Positions 1 to 8,832 are shown, counted from the first letter of the stretch. The stretch: DNA of 64,000 bases from Algibacter pacificus (GCF_008033385.1 NZ_VOGY01000003.1:372001-436000), one strand, 5' to 3'. Notes: generated from the sequence alone by a model not told the origin. Numbers and translations are program-made.

Positions 1-408
1 CAAACAGGAACAGGTAAAGGATGTAAAGAGCCTGTTAAAACTGTAGAAGTTCCTGTTACACCTACAACATTAGCTAAAGTTATCTATTTTGATACTGATA
101 AAGCTGATTTAGATAATAATTCTAGAGCTATTGTTAATGATATTGTTAAGTTTGCTGAAAATGGAAGCCAATACTCTATCTCTGTAAATGGATATACTGA
201 TACCGTTGGTGGTGCTAACTACAATAAATCATTATCTTTAAAAAGAGCTAATGTTGTAAAAGAATATTTAGCATCTAGAGGTGTTTCTGTAAACAACATT
301 ACTATTGAAGGTTATGGTGAAGAAAAACCAGCAACTACAAATGCTACTAGAGAAGGTAAATCTTTAAACAGAAGAGCAGAATTAACAATTAATGTTACTT
401 CTAAATAA
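1..408 (+). CDS. OmpA family outer-membrane protein, C-terminal part
   Basis: The reading frame is open from base 1 to a TAA at 406-408, so the 5' part lies outside the window. The visible 135 residues hold an OmpA-like peptidoglycan-binding domain: a first strand VIYFDTDKADL, then NGYTDTVGGANYNKSLSLKRA and GYGEEKPATTN, ending NRRAELTINV. In this family the domain binds the peptidoglycan stem peptide and anchors an outer-membrane beta barrel or lipoprotein to the cell wall. The missing N-terminus decides whether it is a barrel (OprF-like) or a repeat-bearing protein; the latter is common in flavobacteria. A strong terminator follows at once, so the gene ends its transcription unit. Confidence 0.9.
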   Translation, partial: QTGTGKGCKEPVKTVEVPVTPTTLAKVIYFDTDKADLDNNSRAIVNDIVKFAENGSQYSISVNGYTDTVGGANYNKSLSLKRANVVKEYLASRGVSVNNITIEGYGEEKPATTNATREGKSLNRRAELTINVTSK

Positions 409-449
409 TATAAATATAATTATTAAGTGTTATATTATTATATTTAAAA

Positions 450-477
450 GGACCGCCTTTAGAGGCGGTCCTTTTTT
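450..477 (+). terminator. Rho-independent terminator after the OmpA gene
   Basis: A GC-rich perfect 9-bp stem (GGACCGCCT, 450-458; AGGCGGTCC, 463-471) closes a 4-base loop. It is followed by a T run and preceded by A residues, so it can also work on the other strand. Confidence 0.9.
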
Positions 478-501
478 ATACCTTAATTTTAAATGTACTT
501 T

Positions 502-542
502 AAAAAAACAATGCAACCAGATTAGGGTTGCATTGTTTTTTT
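502..542 (-). terminator. ssb: Terminator after ssb (bidirectional)
   Basis: An 11-bp perfect stem (ACAATGCAACC, 508-518; GGTTGCATTGT, 526-536) has A and T runs on both sides. It lies just beyond the ssb stop codon on the minus strand and faces the OmpA terminator between two convergent genes. Confidence 0.85.
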
Positions 543-557
543 TACTTTAGGGCTATT

Positions 558-890
558 CTACTTGCTTAACATCAAAAGCTCGTTACAAATTATTTCGGTT
601 ACATAACGTTTGTTTCCATCTTTATCATCATAACTACGGTTAGTTAATTTGCCTTCTATAGCAATTTCTTTACCTTTGGTTACATAGTTCTCAACAACTT
701 TTACAAGGCCGCCTCGAACCACAATATTGTGCCAGTAAGCACGTTCCACTTTGTTTCCATCTTTGTCTTTGTAACTATCATCGGTAGCTAGCGAAAATTT
801 GGCCATTTTGTTACCGTTGGTAAAGTTTACAATTTCTGGGTCTTGACCTAATCTACCAATCAACTGTACTTTGTTTCTAAGTGCGTTCAT
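558..890 (-). CDS. ssb: Single-stranded DNA-binding protein, short form
   Basis: This 110-residue protein begins MNALRNKVQLIGRLGQDPEI, the usual start of the bacterial SSB OB-fold, and contains the KMAKFSLATDD and AYWHNIVV strands followed by GKEIAIEGKLTNRSYDDKDG. SSB binds single-stranded DNA during replication, repair and recombination. The protein stops right after the OB-fold (ending NELLMLSK): the flexible linker and acidic DDIPF-type tail that recruit partner proteins are absent. It may therefore be a second, accessory SSB next to a full-length copy elsewhere, but that cannot be checked here. It is a single gene with its own terminator. Confidence 0.93.
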   Translation of the reverse strand: MNALRNKVQLIGRLGQDPEIVNFTNGNKMAKFSLATDDSYKDKDGNKVERAYWHNIVVRGGLVKVVENYVTKGKEIAIEGKLTNRSYDDKDGNKRYVTEIICNELLMLSK

Positions 891-1193
891 AATTTAAATT
901 TTTAATGCCTACCGTCTATGGTAAGCTCGTTAAACAGTTAATACTACTAAACCTTAAGTGGTTCAGCTCTGCAAATATCATATAACACCCAAAAATTATA
1001 CGGTAATTACTTACTTAAAATCGTTTGTAAGTGTTTGTTGTCGTTTGTAAACGGATAAATTTTCGATTCTCTTAATTAATAAAAATCGGTTAGTTTTTAT
1101 TATTTAAATGAAATGATAATATCAAATGTATGGTCGTAAATGTTAGCAGATTATAAAATCTGCATCATATTTGTTTAAGTTATAGACTCTTAT
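891..1193. other. Intergenic region upstream of ssb
   Basis: This AT-rich stretch has no supported gene. A minus-strand TACATTTG (1130-1123) fits the flavobacterial -7 box, but it is over 230 bases from ssb and has no clear -33 TTG, so an ssb promoter here is only tentative. Confidence 0.4.
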
Positions 1194-1790
1194 TTACAGC
1201 CTAGTCCGCACATCATTTAAAAAAGTACTGTAATTATTCAACTCGAAATGAACATCGGCATTTTTTTCCATATCATGAAAATGATGTGTAGCTAATAATT
1301 CCATACCTGTAAACGCGTTCATTCTATGAAACCCAAACATGACACCTTGGTCTACACTTTTTTTATTAAAAAATTCATTTTCTAAAGTAAAAGCAGTTTT
1401 AGGGGCGTTCCAGCTAGTAGTTAATATATATTTTTTTCCGTGCATTAAACCACCTGTTCCGTAGTTAATGTCTGGATTTTTTCTACTTCTTCCATCGCTT
1501 TCATAAATGCCATTTTGATGCCCTTCTGTAAACACTTCATCTATGTATTTTTTAAATCCAAAAGGAATTTGAAACCACCAAATTGGCGTATGATAAATCA
1601 CTAAATCTGCCCATTTAAATTTTTCTACTTCTTCTTTTGCATTATAATTGTCGCCTACTTGAGTGGCTTTTACTTTAAATCCTTTATGTGATTCAAAATA
1701 TGAAATAGTGGTATTAAAAAGTGTTTCGTTAAATCTTCCGCCAGAATGTGCAAATGGGTGTCCACCATTAATTATAAAAATATTTTTCAT
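1194..1790 (-). CDS. NAD(P)H-dependent flavin oxidoreductase (MdaB/quinone reductase type)
   Basis: The 198-residue flavodoxin-like protein starts MKNIFIINGGHPFAHSGG. The open frame extends 23 codons further upstream, but that extension overlaps the divergent promoter region and lacks the expected N-terminal strand, so the ATG at 1790 is preferred. Family features are the FMN-binding start (NGGHPF), WADLVIYHTPIWWFQIPF and the GLMHGKKYILTTSWNAP stretch. Enzymes of this type reduce quinones by two electrons with NAD(P)H and protect against quinone or electrophile stress. It is transcribed divergently from a LysR regulator 95 bases away, the usual arrangement for a regulator and its target. Confidence 0.85.
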   Translation of the reverse strand: MKNIFIINGGHPFAHSGGRFNETLFNTTISYFESHKGFKVKATQVGDNYNAKEEVEKFKWADLVIYHTPIWWFQIPFGFKKYIDEVFTEGHQNGIYESDGRSRKNPDINYGTGGLMHGKKYILTTSWNAPKTAFTLENEFFNKKSVDQGVMFGFHRMNAFTGMELLATHHFHDMEKNADVHFELNNYSTFLNDVRTRL

Positions 1791-1814
1791 TTGTTTCTTT
1801 AATTTTATTTGCGA

Positions 1815-1822
1815 CAAAACTA
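1815..1822 (-). promoter_or_regulatory. Putative -7 box of the quinone reductase gene
   Basis: On the minus strand this reads TAGTTTTG, matching the Bacteroidota TAnnTTTG box, 24 bases before the preferred start codon. No good -33 TTG is seen at the right distance, which would fit a promoter needing the LysR activator. Confidence 0.45.
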
Positions 1823-1837
1823 AAGCAACATTTGTTA

Positions 1838-1866
1838 TTGTAAAAATAATACAAATCATACCTTTG
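1838..1866 (+). promoter_or_regulatory. Promoter of the LysR gene
   Basis: TTG at 1838-1840, an 18-base spacer and TACCTTTG at 1859-1866 match the Bacteroidota consensus. The -7 box ends 19 bases before the ATG. The box lies inside a near-perfect inverted repeat (1847-1871). Confidence 0.7.
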
Positions 1867-1871
1867 TATTA
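1847..1871. promoter_or_regulatory. Inverted repeat, likely LysR operator
   Basis: Perfect 9-bp arms TAATACAAA (1847-1855) and TTTGTATTA (1863-1871) are separated by 7 bases. The right arm covers most of the LysR -7 box, so binding would repress the regulator's own gene, typical LysR-family autoregulation. The neighbouring quinone reductase promoter lies 25 bases away. The binding role is inferred. Confidence 0.6.
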
Positions 1872-1885
1872 ATAAATTAATAGTT

Positions 1886-2788
1886 ATGGTAAATTTAGAA
1901 TGGTATAGAACCTTTAAAGAAATATATGACAATGGCACTTTAACCAAAGCTTCTGTTGCTTTATATGTTTCACAACCTGGCGTGAGTGTGCACTTAAATG
2001 CTTTAGAGGCTTATGTTGGTAAAAAATTATTTGAACGCACTTCAAGAAAAATGATTCCAACAGAAGATGGAAAATTTTTATATGAATATATTATAGAGTC
2101 TTTAAAAAAACTTGAAATAGCAGAGCAGCATTTTAAAAAAACAACGCAAGAAAAAAAGCCATCGCTAAATATTGGCATGTGTTCTGAAATGTTTCAATTA
2201 ATTATAGAACCAGAAATACCAAAATTAAACTTTGATTTAGTTGCCAGATTTGGAGCACATACCGATTTAATAAAAGATTTAAACAATGGTATTTTAGATT
2301 TAGTAATTACACCCAAAAAACAGCAGGAAAAAAAATCTTTGGTGGAGTATACTTCGTTTTCAAAAGAAAGAATCGTTTTAATAGCAGGAAATAAAACCAA
2401 TACCAGTGAAATACAAAAACATATTAAAGCGAAAGACTTAAAAAAATTAGAAGAAGAATTACTTCAACATATCTGGTATAGTTCATCAAACGAAATGGAA
2501 CATTTTAGACGCTTTTGGTTTGAGAATTTTAACAAAAAACCTGCTTTTAAACCAAACTATATTTTACCTAATATTACTTCTATTATTAGATGTTTAAACC
2601 ATGGAAATGGTTTGGCTTTGGTTCCAGATTTTTTATGTCGAGAACAAATTTTAAAAAACGAAATACATTTAGTTTGGGAAGGAAAGGTAAAAACGGAAAA
2701 CACCTTATATTTTGCATCAAGAACAGATTTGAAATACAAAAAAGAATTAGATACTATTAAGAGTATATTTACTTTAAAAATGAAATAA
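1886..2788 (+). CDS. LysR-family transcriptional regulator
   Basis: This 300-residue protein has the LysR layout: an N-terminal winged helix-turn-helix (about residues 1-60, with LTKASVALYVSQPGVSVHLN and the wing KKLFERTSRKMIPTEDG) and a periplasmic-binding-protein-like effector domain from about residue 90 to the end. Such proteins sense a small ligand and activate a divergent gene. The divergent quinone reductase is the obvious target, suggesting response to quinones or redox stress, but the ligand cannot be read from the sequence. The start is set by the promoter and operator just upstream. A hairpin follows the stop. Confidence 0.93.
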   Translation: MVNLEWYRTFKEIYDNGTLTKASVALYVSQPGVSVHLNALEAYVGKKLFERTSRKMIPTEDGKFLYEYIIESLKKLEIAEQHFKKTTQEKKPSLNIGMCSEMFQLIIEPEIPKLNFDLVARFGAHTDLIKDLNNGILDLVITPKKQQEKKSLVEYTSFSKERIVLIAGNKTNTSEIQKHIKAKDLKKLEEELLQHIWYSSSNEMEHFRRFWFENFNKKPAFKPNYILPNITSIIRCLNHGNGLALVPDFLCREQILKNEIHLVWEGKVKTENTLYFASRTDLKYKKELDTIKSIFTLKMK

Positions 2789-2789
2789 A

Positions 2790-2824
2790 AAAATCTCAAA
2801 TCAAATTCTGACCTGAGATTTTAA
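2790..2824 (+). terminator. Terminator-like hairpin after lysR
   Basis: Stem AAAATCTCA (2790-2798) pairs with TGAGATTTT (2814-2822), with a 15-base loop and only a short T stretch. It is moderately weak as a terminator. Confidence 0.5.
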
Positions 2825-2892
2825 AACTTACCCAGTTTATGACATACTGCAAAAACTATTACCTGTATTTTAATTACCTGTAAATTTGTGTG

Positions 2893-4485
2893 TTATTCAT
2901 TATTAGATTGTTTTATAACTTCGTTAACCATGGTGTCGGTTTGGTTAAAAATTTCGTAAAATGTACCGTTACCATATAGTTGTTCGCCTAGTGTTGCTTT
3001 AAGATATTGTTTCACTTCGGGCTGGTAGGCAGCGAAAGTAATATTCGACTCTGTTCTTACATTTAAGTAATCTTGAAAAGATAACACCATAGCCTGATCT
3101 ACTTCATAACTATCTATAAAATCTCGACGTGAAATAGTATTGTATTTATCGCGATCTTTTTCCAATTCTTCAAAGATAAAATAGCGAATAAAACCGCGGC
3201 GTTCTAAAAACATTAAGGTTTCATTTTGCATGCTATCATTAATAGGAACAAACACATCGGGAATAATACCACCACCACCATACACTATTTTTCCGCCAGG
3301 TGTAGTATATTTTAACGAATCTACTACGGGTATTTTATCGGGATCGAGTAATTCACCATTTTTTATACGATCATAATATTCGTCGTAGTAATCTTTATTA
3401 CCGTTTTTCTTATAAGGTCTTTGAATTGAACGTCCGGTTGGTGTATAATAGCGAGACACGGTTAAACGCACGGCGCTACCATCGCCCAAATCCATTTCGT
3501 GTTGCACTAAACCTTTACCGTACGAGCGTCTGCCTACAATAGTACCTTTATCGTTATCTTGAAGAGCACCCGCAACAATTTCGCTAGCCGAAGCCGAGTT
3601 TTCGTTAATAAGCACGTAAATTTTACCGTCTTCAAAGTCGCCTTGTTCTGTAGCAAAACTTTTATGAATTTGACCACGTTTATTTTTTGTAAACAATAAA
3701 AGTTTATCGTCTTCTAAAAATTCATCCAGAATTTGTTCTGCAATATTTAAAAAACCTCCAGGATTGTCACGTAAATCCAACACCATTTCAGTGGCGCCTA
3801 AATCCTGAAGTTTATTTAAGCCGGCTTTAAACTCCTTGTAAGTCGATTCGGCAAAACGATTCATTTTAATATAGCCCAATTTATCGGTAAGCATATATGC
3901 AGCATCAACACTTTTTAATGGAATATGGTCTCGCTTTACTGTAAATTCTAGCAAATCGGGTTCTCCTTTTCTAAAAACTTTTAGTTTAACTTCTGTATCA
4001 ATAGGGCCTTTAAGTTTTTTAACCATATTTTTTGTACGTAGGTTAATACCATAAAGCGTGTCTTCATCTGCCATTACAATTCGGTCGCCTCCTTTAATAC
4101 CGGCTTTGTCGCTAGGTCCTCCTTCAATAGAGCGGATTACTGCAATGGAATCGTTATATGGATAATAACTCACCCCAATACCTACAAAATCACCTTTCAT
4201 GTTTTCTATACTACTCGCCATATTTTCTTTTGGAATGTACACCGAATGCGGATCCAAATTTTCTAAAATATTGTTCACCGTAATATCAACAATACTGTCG
4301 GTATTTATATCATCAACATAATCGTAATCAATATAATCTATAAGTCTATTAAGCTTTTCTTTTTTACTGTTTTTAGAAAACAAACGGTCTGACGAATTGG
4401 CAAAGTTTAGCCTTCCTCCAATATAAATGCCGCAAGCCATAGTAACCCCTAAAATTAAAGGTAGATATTTTTTTTTATAAGTCAT
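2893..4485 (-). CDS. S41-family carboxy-terminal processing protease
   Basis: This 530-residue protease has an N-terminal membrane anchor (about residues 7-24, LPLILGVTMACGIYIGG), a CTP N-terminal helical part, a PDZ domain (about 95-185, with VGIGVSYYP and GPSDKAGIKGGDRI) and the S41 catalytic domain. The Ser-Lys dyad is visible: Ser299 in NSASASE and Lys324 in SYGKGLVQ, with Gln328 four residues on, the spacing of the CtpA/CtpB/Prc group. It should act in the periplasm, trimming C-termini of envelope proteins. Its start overlaps the dCMP deaminase stop by 4 bases, so the two are co-translated. Confidence 0.94.
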   Translation of the reverse strand: MTYKKKYLPLILGVTMACGIYIGGRLNFANSSDRLFSKNSKKEKLNRLIDYIDYDYVDDINTDSIVDITVNNILENLDPHSVYIPKENMASSIENMKGDFVGIGVSYYPYNDSIAVIRSIEGGPSDKAGIKGGDRIVMADEDTLYGINLRTKNMVKKLKGPIDTEVKLKVFRKGEPDLLEFTVKRDHIPLKSVDAAYMLTDKLGYIKMNRFAESTYKEFKAGLNKLQDLGATEMVLDLRDNPGGFLNIAEQILDEFLEDDKLLLFTKNKRGQIHKSFATEQGDFEDGKIYVLINENSASASEIVAGALQDNDKGTIVGRRSYGKGLVQHEMDLGDGSAVRLTVSRYYTPTGRSIQRPYKKNGNKDYYDEYYDRIKNGELLDPDKIPVVDSLKYTTPGGKIVYGGGGIIPDVFVPINDSMQNETLMFLERRGFIRYFIFEELEKDRDKYNTISRRDFIDSYEVDQAMVLSFQDYLNVRTESNITFAAYQPEVKQYLKATLGEQLYGNGTFYEIFNQTDTMVNEVIKQSNNE

Positions 4486-4916
4486 TCAGCTGTTAAATCT
4501 TCAATTTGTTCAAGTTTAATCCCTGCTTTTTTAAGAAAATTTAATCCCGAATCATCTTTGTAAGCCTCGTGATAAACCACTTTTACTATTCCTGCTTGGT
4601 GTATTAACTTGCTACAATCTTTACAAGGCGACAAGGTAACATACAGCGTGGCACCTTTACAAGACTGGGTTGAAGCTGCAACTTTTAAAATAGCATTAGC
4701 TTCGGCGTGTAGCACATACCATTTGGTATAGCCCGAATCATCTTCGCAAAAATTCTCAAAACCCGATGGCGTTCCATTGTAACCGTCCGAAATAATCATC
4801 CGGTCCTTAACTATAATAGCTCCTACTTGACGACGTTTGCAATAGGATAATTTTCCCCATTCTTTCGCAATGCGCAAATAGGCTTTATCATATTTTTTCT
4901 GTTTATTTTTTGACAT
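4482..4916 (-). CDS. dCMP deaminase family protein
   Basis: This 144-residue zinc enzyme of the cytidine/deoxycytidylate deaminase fold has the catalytic HAEANAI motif (His zinc ligand and proton-shuttling Glu) and the second zinc site PCKDCSKL. The YNGTPSGFENFCEDD stretch is typical of dCMP deaminase/ComEB, which converts dCMP to dUMP for dTMP synthesis. It is the upstream gene of a two-gene operon with the C-terminal protease; the ATGA overlap implies translational coupling. An unrelated deaminase substrate is possible but less likely given the length and motifs. Confidence 0.92.
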   Translation of the reverse strand: MSKNKQKKYDKAYLRIAKEWGKLSYCKRRQVGAIIVKDRMIISDGYNGTPSGFENFCEDDSGYTKWYVLHAEANAILKVAASTQSCKGATLYVTLSPCKDCSKLIHQAGIVKVVYHEAYKDDSGLNFLKKAGIKLEQIEDLTAE

Positions 4917-4994
4917 GAATTTGTTTTTATAATGGCGTTACCCTCATTTTAAATTTCAGGCTGTAATTGTCACACATCAGGCTTATTCGGGTCA

Positions 4995-5080
4995 GGCTTT
5001 CCGCTATATCTTTTTTTATTAACCTTCCTGCTAGGGCAGTAATGCTAATAAAAAAAGGATGCCGCATCAATCCTTAACGC
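4995..5080. repeat. Dispersed imperfect-palindrome element, copy 1
   Basis: The block runs from GGCTTTCCGCTATATC and a T run to an A run, GGATGCCGC and CAATCC. The left arm is nearly the reverse complement of the right arm, giving a hairpin of about 80 bases. The same two arms recur at 21349-21481 around a different centre, so this is a dispersed intergenic repeat (REP or MITE-like), not a unique terminator. It lies between the dCMP deaminase gene and hupE. Confidence 0.7.
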
Positions 5081-5157
5081 ATCGCTTAAATGTACAAAAC
5101 GAATATACTTCCTTTGTGTTTTAATTTCAACCCTGCAAGGTTAAAGTTTTATAAAAA

Positions 5158-5748
5158 TTAAGCTAAAAATTCGCTGTTCATTATCATAGGGATTACCAAA
5201 CCAATTACAATAGCCGAAACTACCATAACCCAATCTCGTTTAGAAAACCTAAATATAGTTTGCGATATATAGCCTAAAAATAAGACCGCAAATACAATAA
5301 TAACTTGAGCTAACTCGATACCCAAAGCAAACTCTAGCAATAACAAAACTTTATTGTCGGTGTCTCCTAAAAGCATTTTAAACTCTCTTGCAAAGCCTAA
5401 ACCATGTATTAGCCCAAAGGCTAGCGTAATTAAAAACAAAACGCCTACCTTGCTTTTTTGTGGGCCTTTGCCTGCTGTGAATACATTAAAAATAGCGGTG
5501 AGCAATATACTAACCGGAATTAGGAACTCCACAATAATCCCATTTACAGAAATTACATTATAAGAGGCTAAAACTAGGGATAAGGTGTGTCCTAAGGTAA
5601 ATATGGATACTAAAAAAAACACACGTTTCCAATCGCGAAAGGTATAGGCAATGGTTAGTACAATTAAAAATAAAACATGATCATAAGCGTTTATATCCAA
5701 AACATGATTGATACCATACTCTACATTAAACCAAAAATTTTCTAACAT
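5158..5748 (-). CDS. HupE/UreJ-family membrane protein
   Basis: This 196-residue protein has about six hydrophobic segments. The HupE/UreJ_2 signature residues are visible: GINHVLDINAYDHVLFLIV near the N-terminus, FTLGHTLSLVLA in the second segment and GLIHGLGFA in the fourth, with conserved His residues that could bind metal in the membrane. HupE/UreJ proteins are linked to nickel/cobalt uptake for hydrogenase or urease, but the flavobacterial branch occurs without these enzymes and no hydrogenase or urease gene is seen here. Its substrate is unknown. It is monocistronic; a weak minus-strand TATATTTG box lies at 5860-5853. Confidence 0.85.
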   Translation of the reverse strand: MLENFWFNVEYGINHVLDINAYDHVLFLIVLTIAYTFRDWKRVFFLVSIFTLGHTLSLVLASYNVISVNGIIVEFLIPVSILLTAIFNVFTAGKGPQKSKVGVLFLITLAFGLIHGLGFAREFKMLLGDTDNKVLLLLEFALGIELAQVIIVFAVLFLGYISQTIFRFSKRDWVMVVSAIVIGLVIPMIMNSEFLA

Positions 5749-5996
5749 AATTAATTCTAATTTTAGGGATTATACCAAGTTAGTAGTCAAGTAAAACTAA
5801 ACCTTTTAAGTTAAAAGTAGTTTTGTTAATTAAAAACATTTTTGGTATTGTTCAAATATACAATCTAAATGGAAATATTTTAAAAAGACTTCGTTCTTTA
5901 ACACAACTAATAGTTATATGTCTAGTCTCATTATAATATTACCTAGCTTATCGCCTTTTATGGAAAGCTTTTGTTAAAAAACATTAAGGATTAGTA

Positions 5997-6004
5997 TATC
6001 TTTG
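5997..6004 (+). promoter_or_regulatory. -7 box of the lipoprotein gene at 6031
   Basis: TATCTTTG matches TAnnTTTG and lies 26 bases before the ATG. A TTG at 5971-5973 is 23 bases upstream, slightly far for a -33 element. Confidence 0.5.
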
Positions 6005-6030
6005 TAACTTATCTTTTTAAATTGAATACC

Positions 6031-6546
6031 ATGAAATTTAAGATTTTAATAGTACTAAGTATTTTGTTTTCATTTTTAGCTTGTAAAAAAGCAGTAGACA
6101 CTCAAATAGAACAAATCGAGGCCCCTAATACACTTGGAGTTTCAAAAAAAAGTATTTCCAAATTAAAATTCGTAGAGTATGCTTTAGATGCTAGAACCGA
6201 AAAAATGATTGAAGATTGGCAGGAATATTTTCAATTAGAAACCGTAATAAATAATGTAAAAAAGGCCGATCTTTCTTTTTTTTACGATAATGATAAAAAT
6301 ATTAAAACACTTTTAAAAGACTTAAAAAAGAACATTCCAGAAGGCGTAAACAGCAATGCTACTATGGCAAGGATAACAGCATTAGAAACCTATCTTTATA
6401 AACTTAAAAGCCTATCAAATTTAGATACTACTAACCAAAACGAACTGCTTTTATGCATTAAAGATTTTTTAAAATCATTTTCTAACCTTAATTTTCAAAT
6501 GAATCAAAAAATTGAGGCCGATAATATTATTATTGATAAACCTTAA
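6031..6546 (+). CDS. Hypothetical lipoprotein
   Basis: The 171-residue protein starts MKFKILIVLSILFSFLACKK: a short hydrophobic signal followed by a lipobox (FLAC), so it should be lipid-anchored after cleavage. The ATG at 6031 gives a proper signal; a TTG three codons upstream in the same frame is less likely. The mature part is highly charged and mostly helical by composition, with no motif I recognise. A promoter-like box lies just upstream and a separate gene follows after 119 bases, so it is probably monocistronic. Confidence 0.75.
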   Translation: MKFKILIVLSILFSFLACKKAVDTQIEQIEAPNTLGVSKKSISKLKFVEYALDARTEKMIEDWQEYFQLETVINNVKKADLSFFYDNDKNIKTLLKDLKKNIPEGVNSNATMARITALETYLYKLKSLSNLDTTNQNELLLCIKDFLKSFSNLNFQMNQKIEADNIIIDKP

Positions 6547-6665
6547 TACTGTTTTTGCTTTTCGGTTTCATTTTTAAATTAAAACCCTGTAATTTACTGT
6601 TATTTATATGTATTTTAGCAACTGTTATTACATATTAAAGCAACACATTACTATAAATACAAAAA

Positions 6666-8759
6666 ATGAAAATGAACTCGAATTATTTATCAATCTTAGG
6701 TGGGCTTGCTTTTTTATCTATTGTGTCGTGTAAAAGTGACCAAAAAGAAGTAGTTGCCCAAGTAGAATCTGTTCCAGGAATTAACATTGAATTCATGGAT
6801 ACCAAAGTCAAACCAAATAGCGATTTTTTTAGATACGTTAACGGAAAATGGTTAGACCATAATGAAATTCCATCCGATAAAACTCGCTGGGGGAGTTTTG
6901 ACGAACTTAGAGAAAAAACAAATCAAGATGCACTATCTATTCTTAAAGCAGCAGTGTCAACAGATAAAGATTTGAAAAAAACAGAAATTGTCCCAGGATC
7001 CGATCAAGATAAAGCTGTAAAATTATACCAAACTATAATGGATACCGTGGTTAGAAACCAACAAGGGATAACACCATTAAAACCATACTTAGCAAAAATT
7101 GATGATATAAAAAGTATAGACGATTTGGAGAACTATCTGATAGATATGGAATCTAAAGGAGGATCTGGATTTCTCGGATTTTACGTGGGTGCACATCCTA
7201 AAGATAGCAATAAAAATGTAGGTTATCTTGGTGGTGGTAACCTTGGCTTGCCAGATCGTGATTACTATGTTAAAGACGATGAAAACTCTAAGGAAATTAG
7301 AACAAAATATGTGGCGTATATTACAAAAATGCTTCAATATTTAGGAGCGTCGGAAACGGCTGCTACGGCAGAAGCTCAACAAATTTTAGATTTTGAAACC
7401 CGTATGGCACAATCTAAAATGGATAAAGTAGAACGTCGCGATGCACGTAAACGTTATAACCCAAGATCGATTGCCGATTTACAAAAAATGGTTCCAGCAA
7501 TAAACTGGAAAACCTATTTTAAAGGTATTGGTGTAAAATCTATAGACACCGTTATTGTTAGCGAAATAAAATATTTTGATGCTTTACAAGCTATTTTAGA
7601 AGATAATAATGTAGCCGATTGGAAAGCGTATTTGCGATGGAATACTTTTAATGACGCAGCTGAACTTTTAAGCACTAATTTGGAAAAAGCTAGTTGGGAA
7701 TTTTATAGTAAAGCACTTCGTGGTGCAAAAGCTCAAAAACCATTAAATGAACGAGCCTTAAGCACTGTAAACAATACCGTTGGTGAAGCTTTAGGGAAAT
7801 TGTATGTAGAAAATTATTTTCCGCCAGAAGCTAAGGCTAAAGCCGAACGCATGATTAAAAATGTTATTTTGGCATTTAAAAATAGAATTTCTAACGTATC
7901 GTGGATGACGGAAGAAACTAAGCAAAAAGCAATAGAAAAACTATTAGCGTTAAAAGTGAAAATTGCCTATCCGGATCAATGGAAAAACTACGATGAATTG
8001 GAAATTGATGGACCAAAGGAGAATGGATCGTATATGCAAAACATAGTAAATGTTAGAGCTTGGAATCATAAAAAAATTATTGAAGATTTATCGAAACCTG
8101 TAGATAAAAGTAAATGGGGAATGGCACCACAAATTGTAAATGCCTATTTTAACCCACGATATAACGAAATAGTTTTTCCTGCAGCTATTTTACAACCACC
8201 TTTTTATAATTTTACCGCCGATGATGCTGTAAATTACGGAGGTATTGGGGCTGTAATTGGTCATGAAATTTCACATTGTTTCGACGATTCGGGAGCTCGT
8301 TACGATAAAAATGGAAATCTTAATAATTGGTGGACCGATGAGGATTTAAAACAATTTGAAGCTTTAGGTAAAAACTTAGCAGATCAATATAGTGCTATTG
8401 AAGTGTTACCCGACGTACATATTAACGGGGCCTTTACACTTGGTGAAAATATTGGAGATTTAGGCGGGGTAAACGCCGCTTATGATGCATTACAAATGGA
8501 TTTAGAAGCTAACGGAAGACCTGAAGCTATTGATGGTTTTACGCCGGAACAACGCTTTTTTATGAGTTGGGCAACTGTTTGGAGAACTAAAATGCGTGAT
8601 GATGCTTTAAAAACAAGAATAAAAACCGATCCGCATTCTCCAGGAATGAATAGAGCGGTTCAGCCATTGTTAAATATCGATTCGTTTTATACTGCTTTTG
8701 ATATTAAAGATGGAGATGCTATGTATATTGAACCGGAAAATCGTGTTAAAATTTGGTAA
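6666..8759 (+). CDS. M13-family metallopeptidase (neprilysin/PepO-like), lipoprotein
   Basis: This 697-residue zinc endopeptidase begins MKMNSNYLSILGGLAFLSIVSCK, a lipoprotein signal with Cys at the cleavage site, so it is probably anchored in the periplasm or outer membrane. The M13 N-terminal domain (from about residue 40, FFRYVNGKWLD) precedes the catalytic domain: HEISH (residues 533-537) binds zinc and ENIGD (594-598) gives the third ligand Glu594. A NAYFNPRYNEIVFPAAILQPPFY segment, also typical, binds the peptide backbone. Members cut short peptides. The gene ends at a strong bidirectional terminator. Confidence 0.95.
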   Translation: MKMNSNYLSILGGLAFLSIVSCKSDQKEVVAQVESVPGINIEFMDTKVKPNSDFFRYVNGKWLDHNEIPSDKTRWGSFDELREKTNQDALSILKAAVSTDKDLKKTEIVPGSDQDKAVKLYQTIMDTVVRNQQGITPLKPYLAKIDDIKSIDDLENYLIDMESKGGSGFLGFYVGAHPKDSNKNVGYLGGGNLGLPDRDYYVKDDENSKEIRTKYVAYITKMLQYLGASETAATAEAQQILDFETRMAQSKMDKVERRDARKRYNPRSIADLQKMVPAINWKTYFKGIGVKSIDTVIVSEIKYFDALQAILEDNNVADWKAYLRWNTFNDAAELLSTNLEKASWEFYSKALRGAKAQKPLNERALSTVNNTVGEALGKLYVENYFPPEAKAKAERMIKNVILAFKNRISNVSWMTEETKQKAIEKLLALKVKIAYPDQWKNYDELEIDGPKENGSYMQNIVNVRAWNHKKIIEDLSKPVDKSKWGMAPQIVNAYFNPRYNEIVFPAAILQPPFYNFTADDAVNYGGIGAVIGHEISHCFDDSGARYDKNGNLNNWWTDEDLKQFEALGKNLADQYSAIEVLPDVHINGAFTLGENIGDLGGVNAAYDALQMDLEANGRPEAIDGFTPEQRFFMSWATVWRTKMRDDALKTRIKTDPHSPGMNRAVQPLLNIDSFYTAFDIKDGDAMYIEPENRVKIW

Positions 8760-8784
8760 GGCTAAAATTTAAACTACAAAAAAA

Positions 8785-8817
8785 GGGGTTTTCTAAATTT
8801 AGAAAATCCCTTTTTTT
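8785..8817. terminator. Bidirectional terminator between the M13 peptidase and TPR genes
   Basis: A 13-bp stem (8785-8797 with 8798-8810) has one G-T wobble, almost no loop, and A and T runs of at least 7 on both sides. It separates convergent genes. Confidence 0.85.
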
Positions 8818-8832
8818 ATATATAAGATAACT

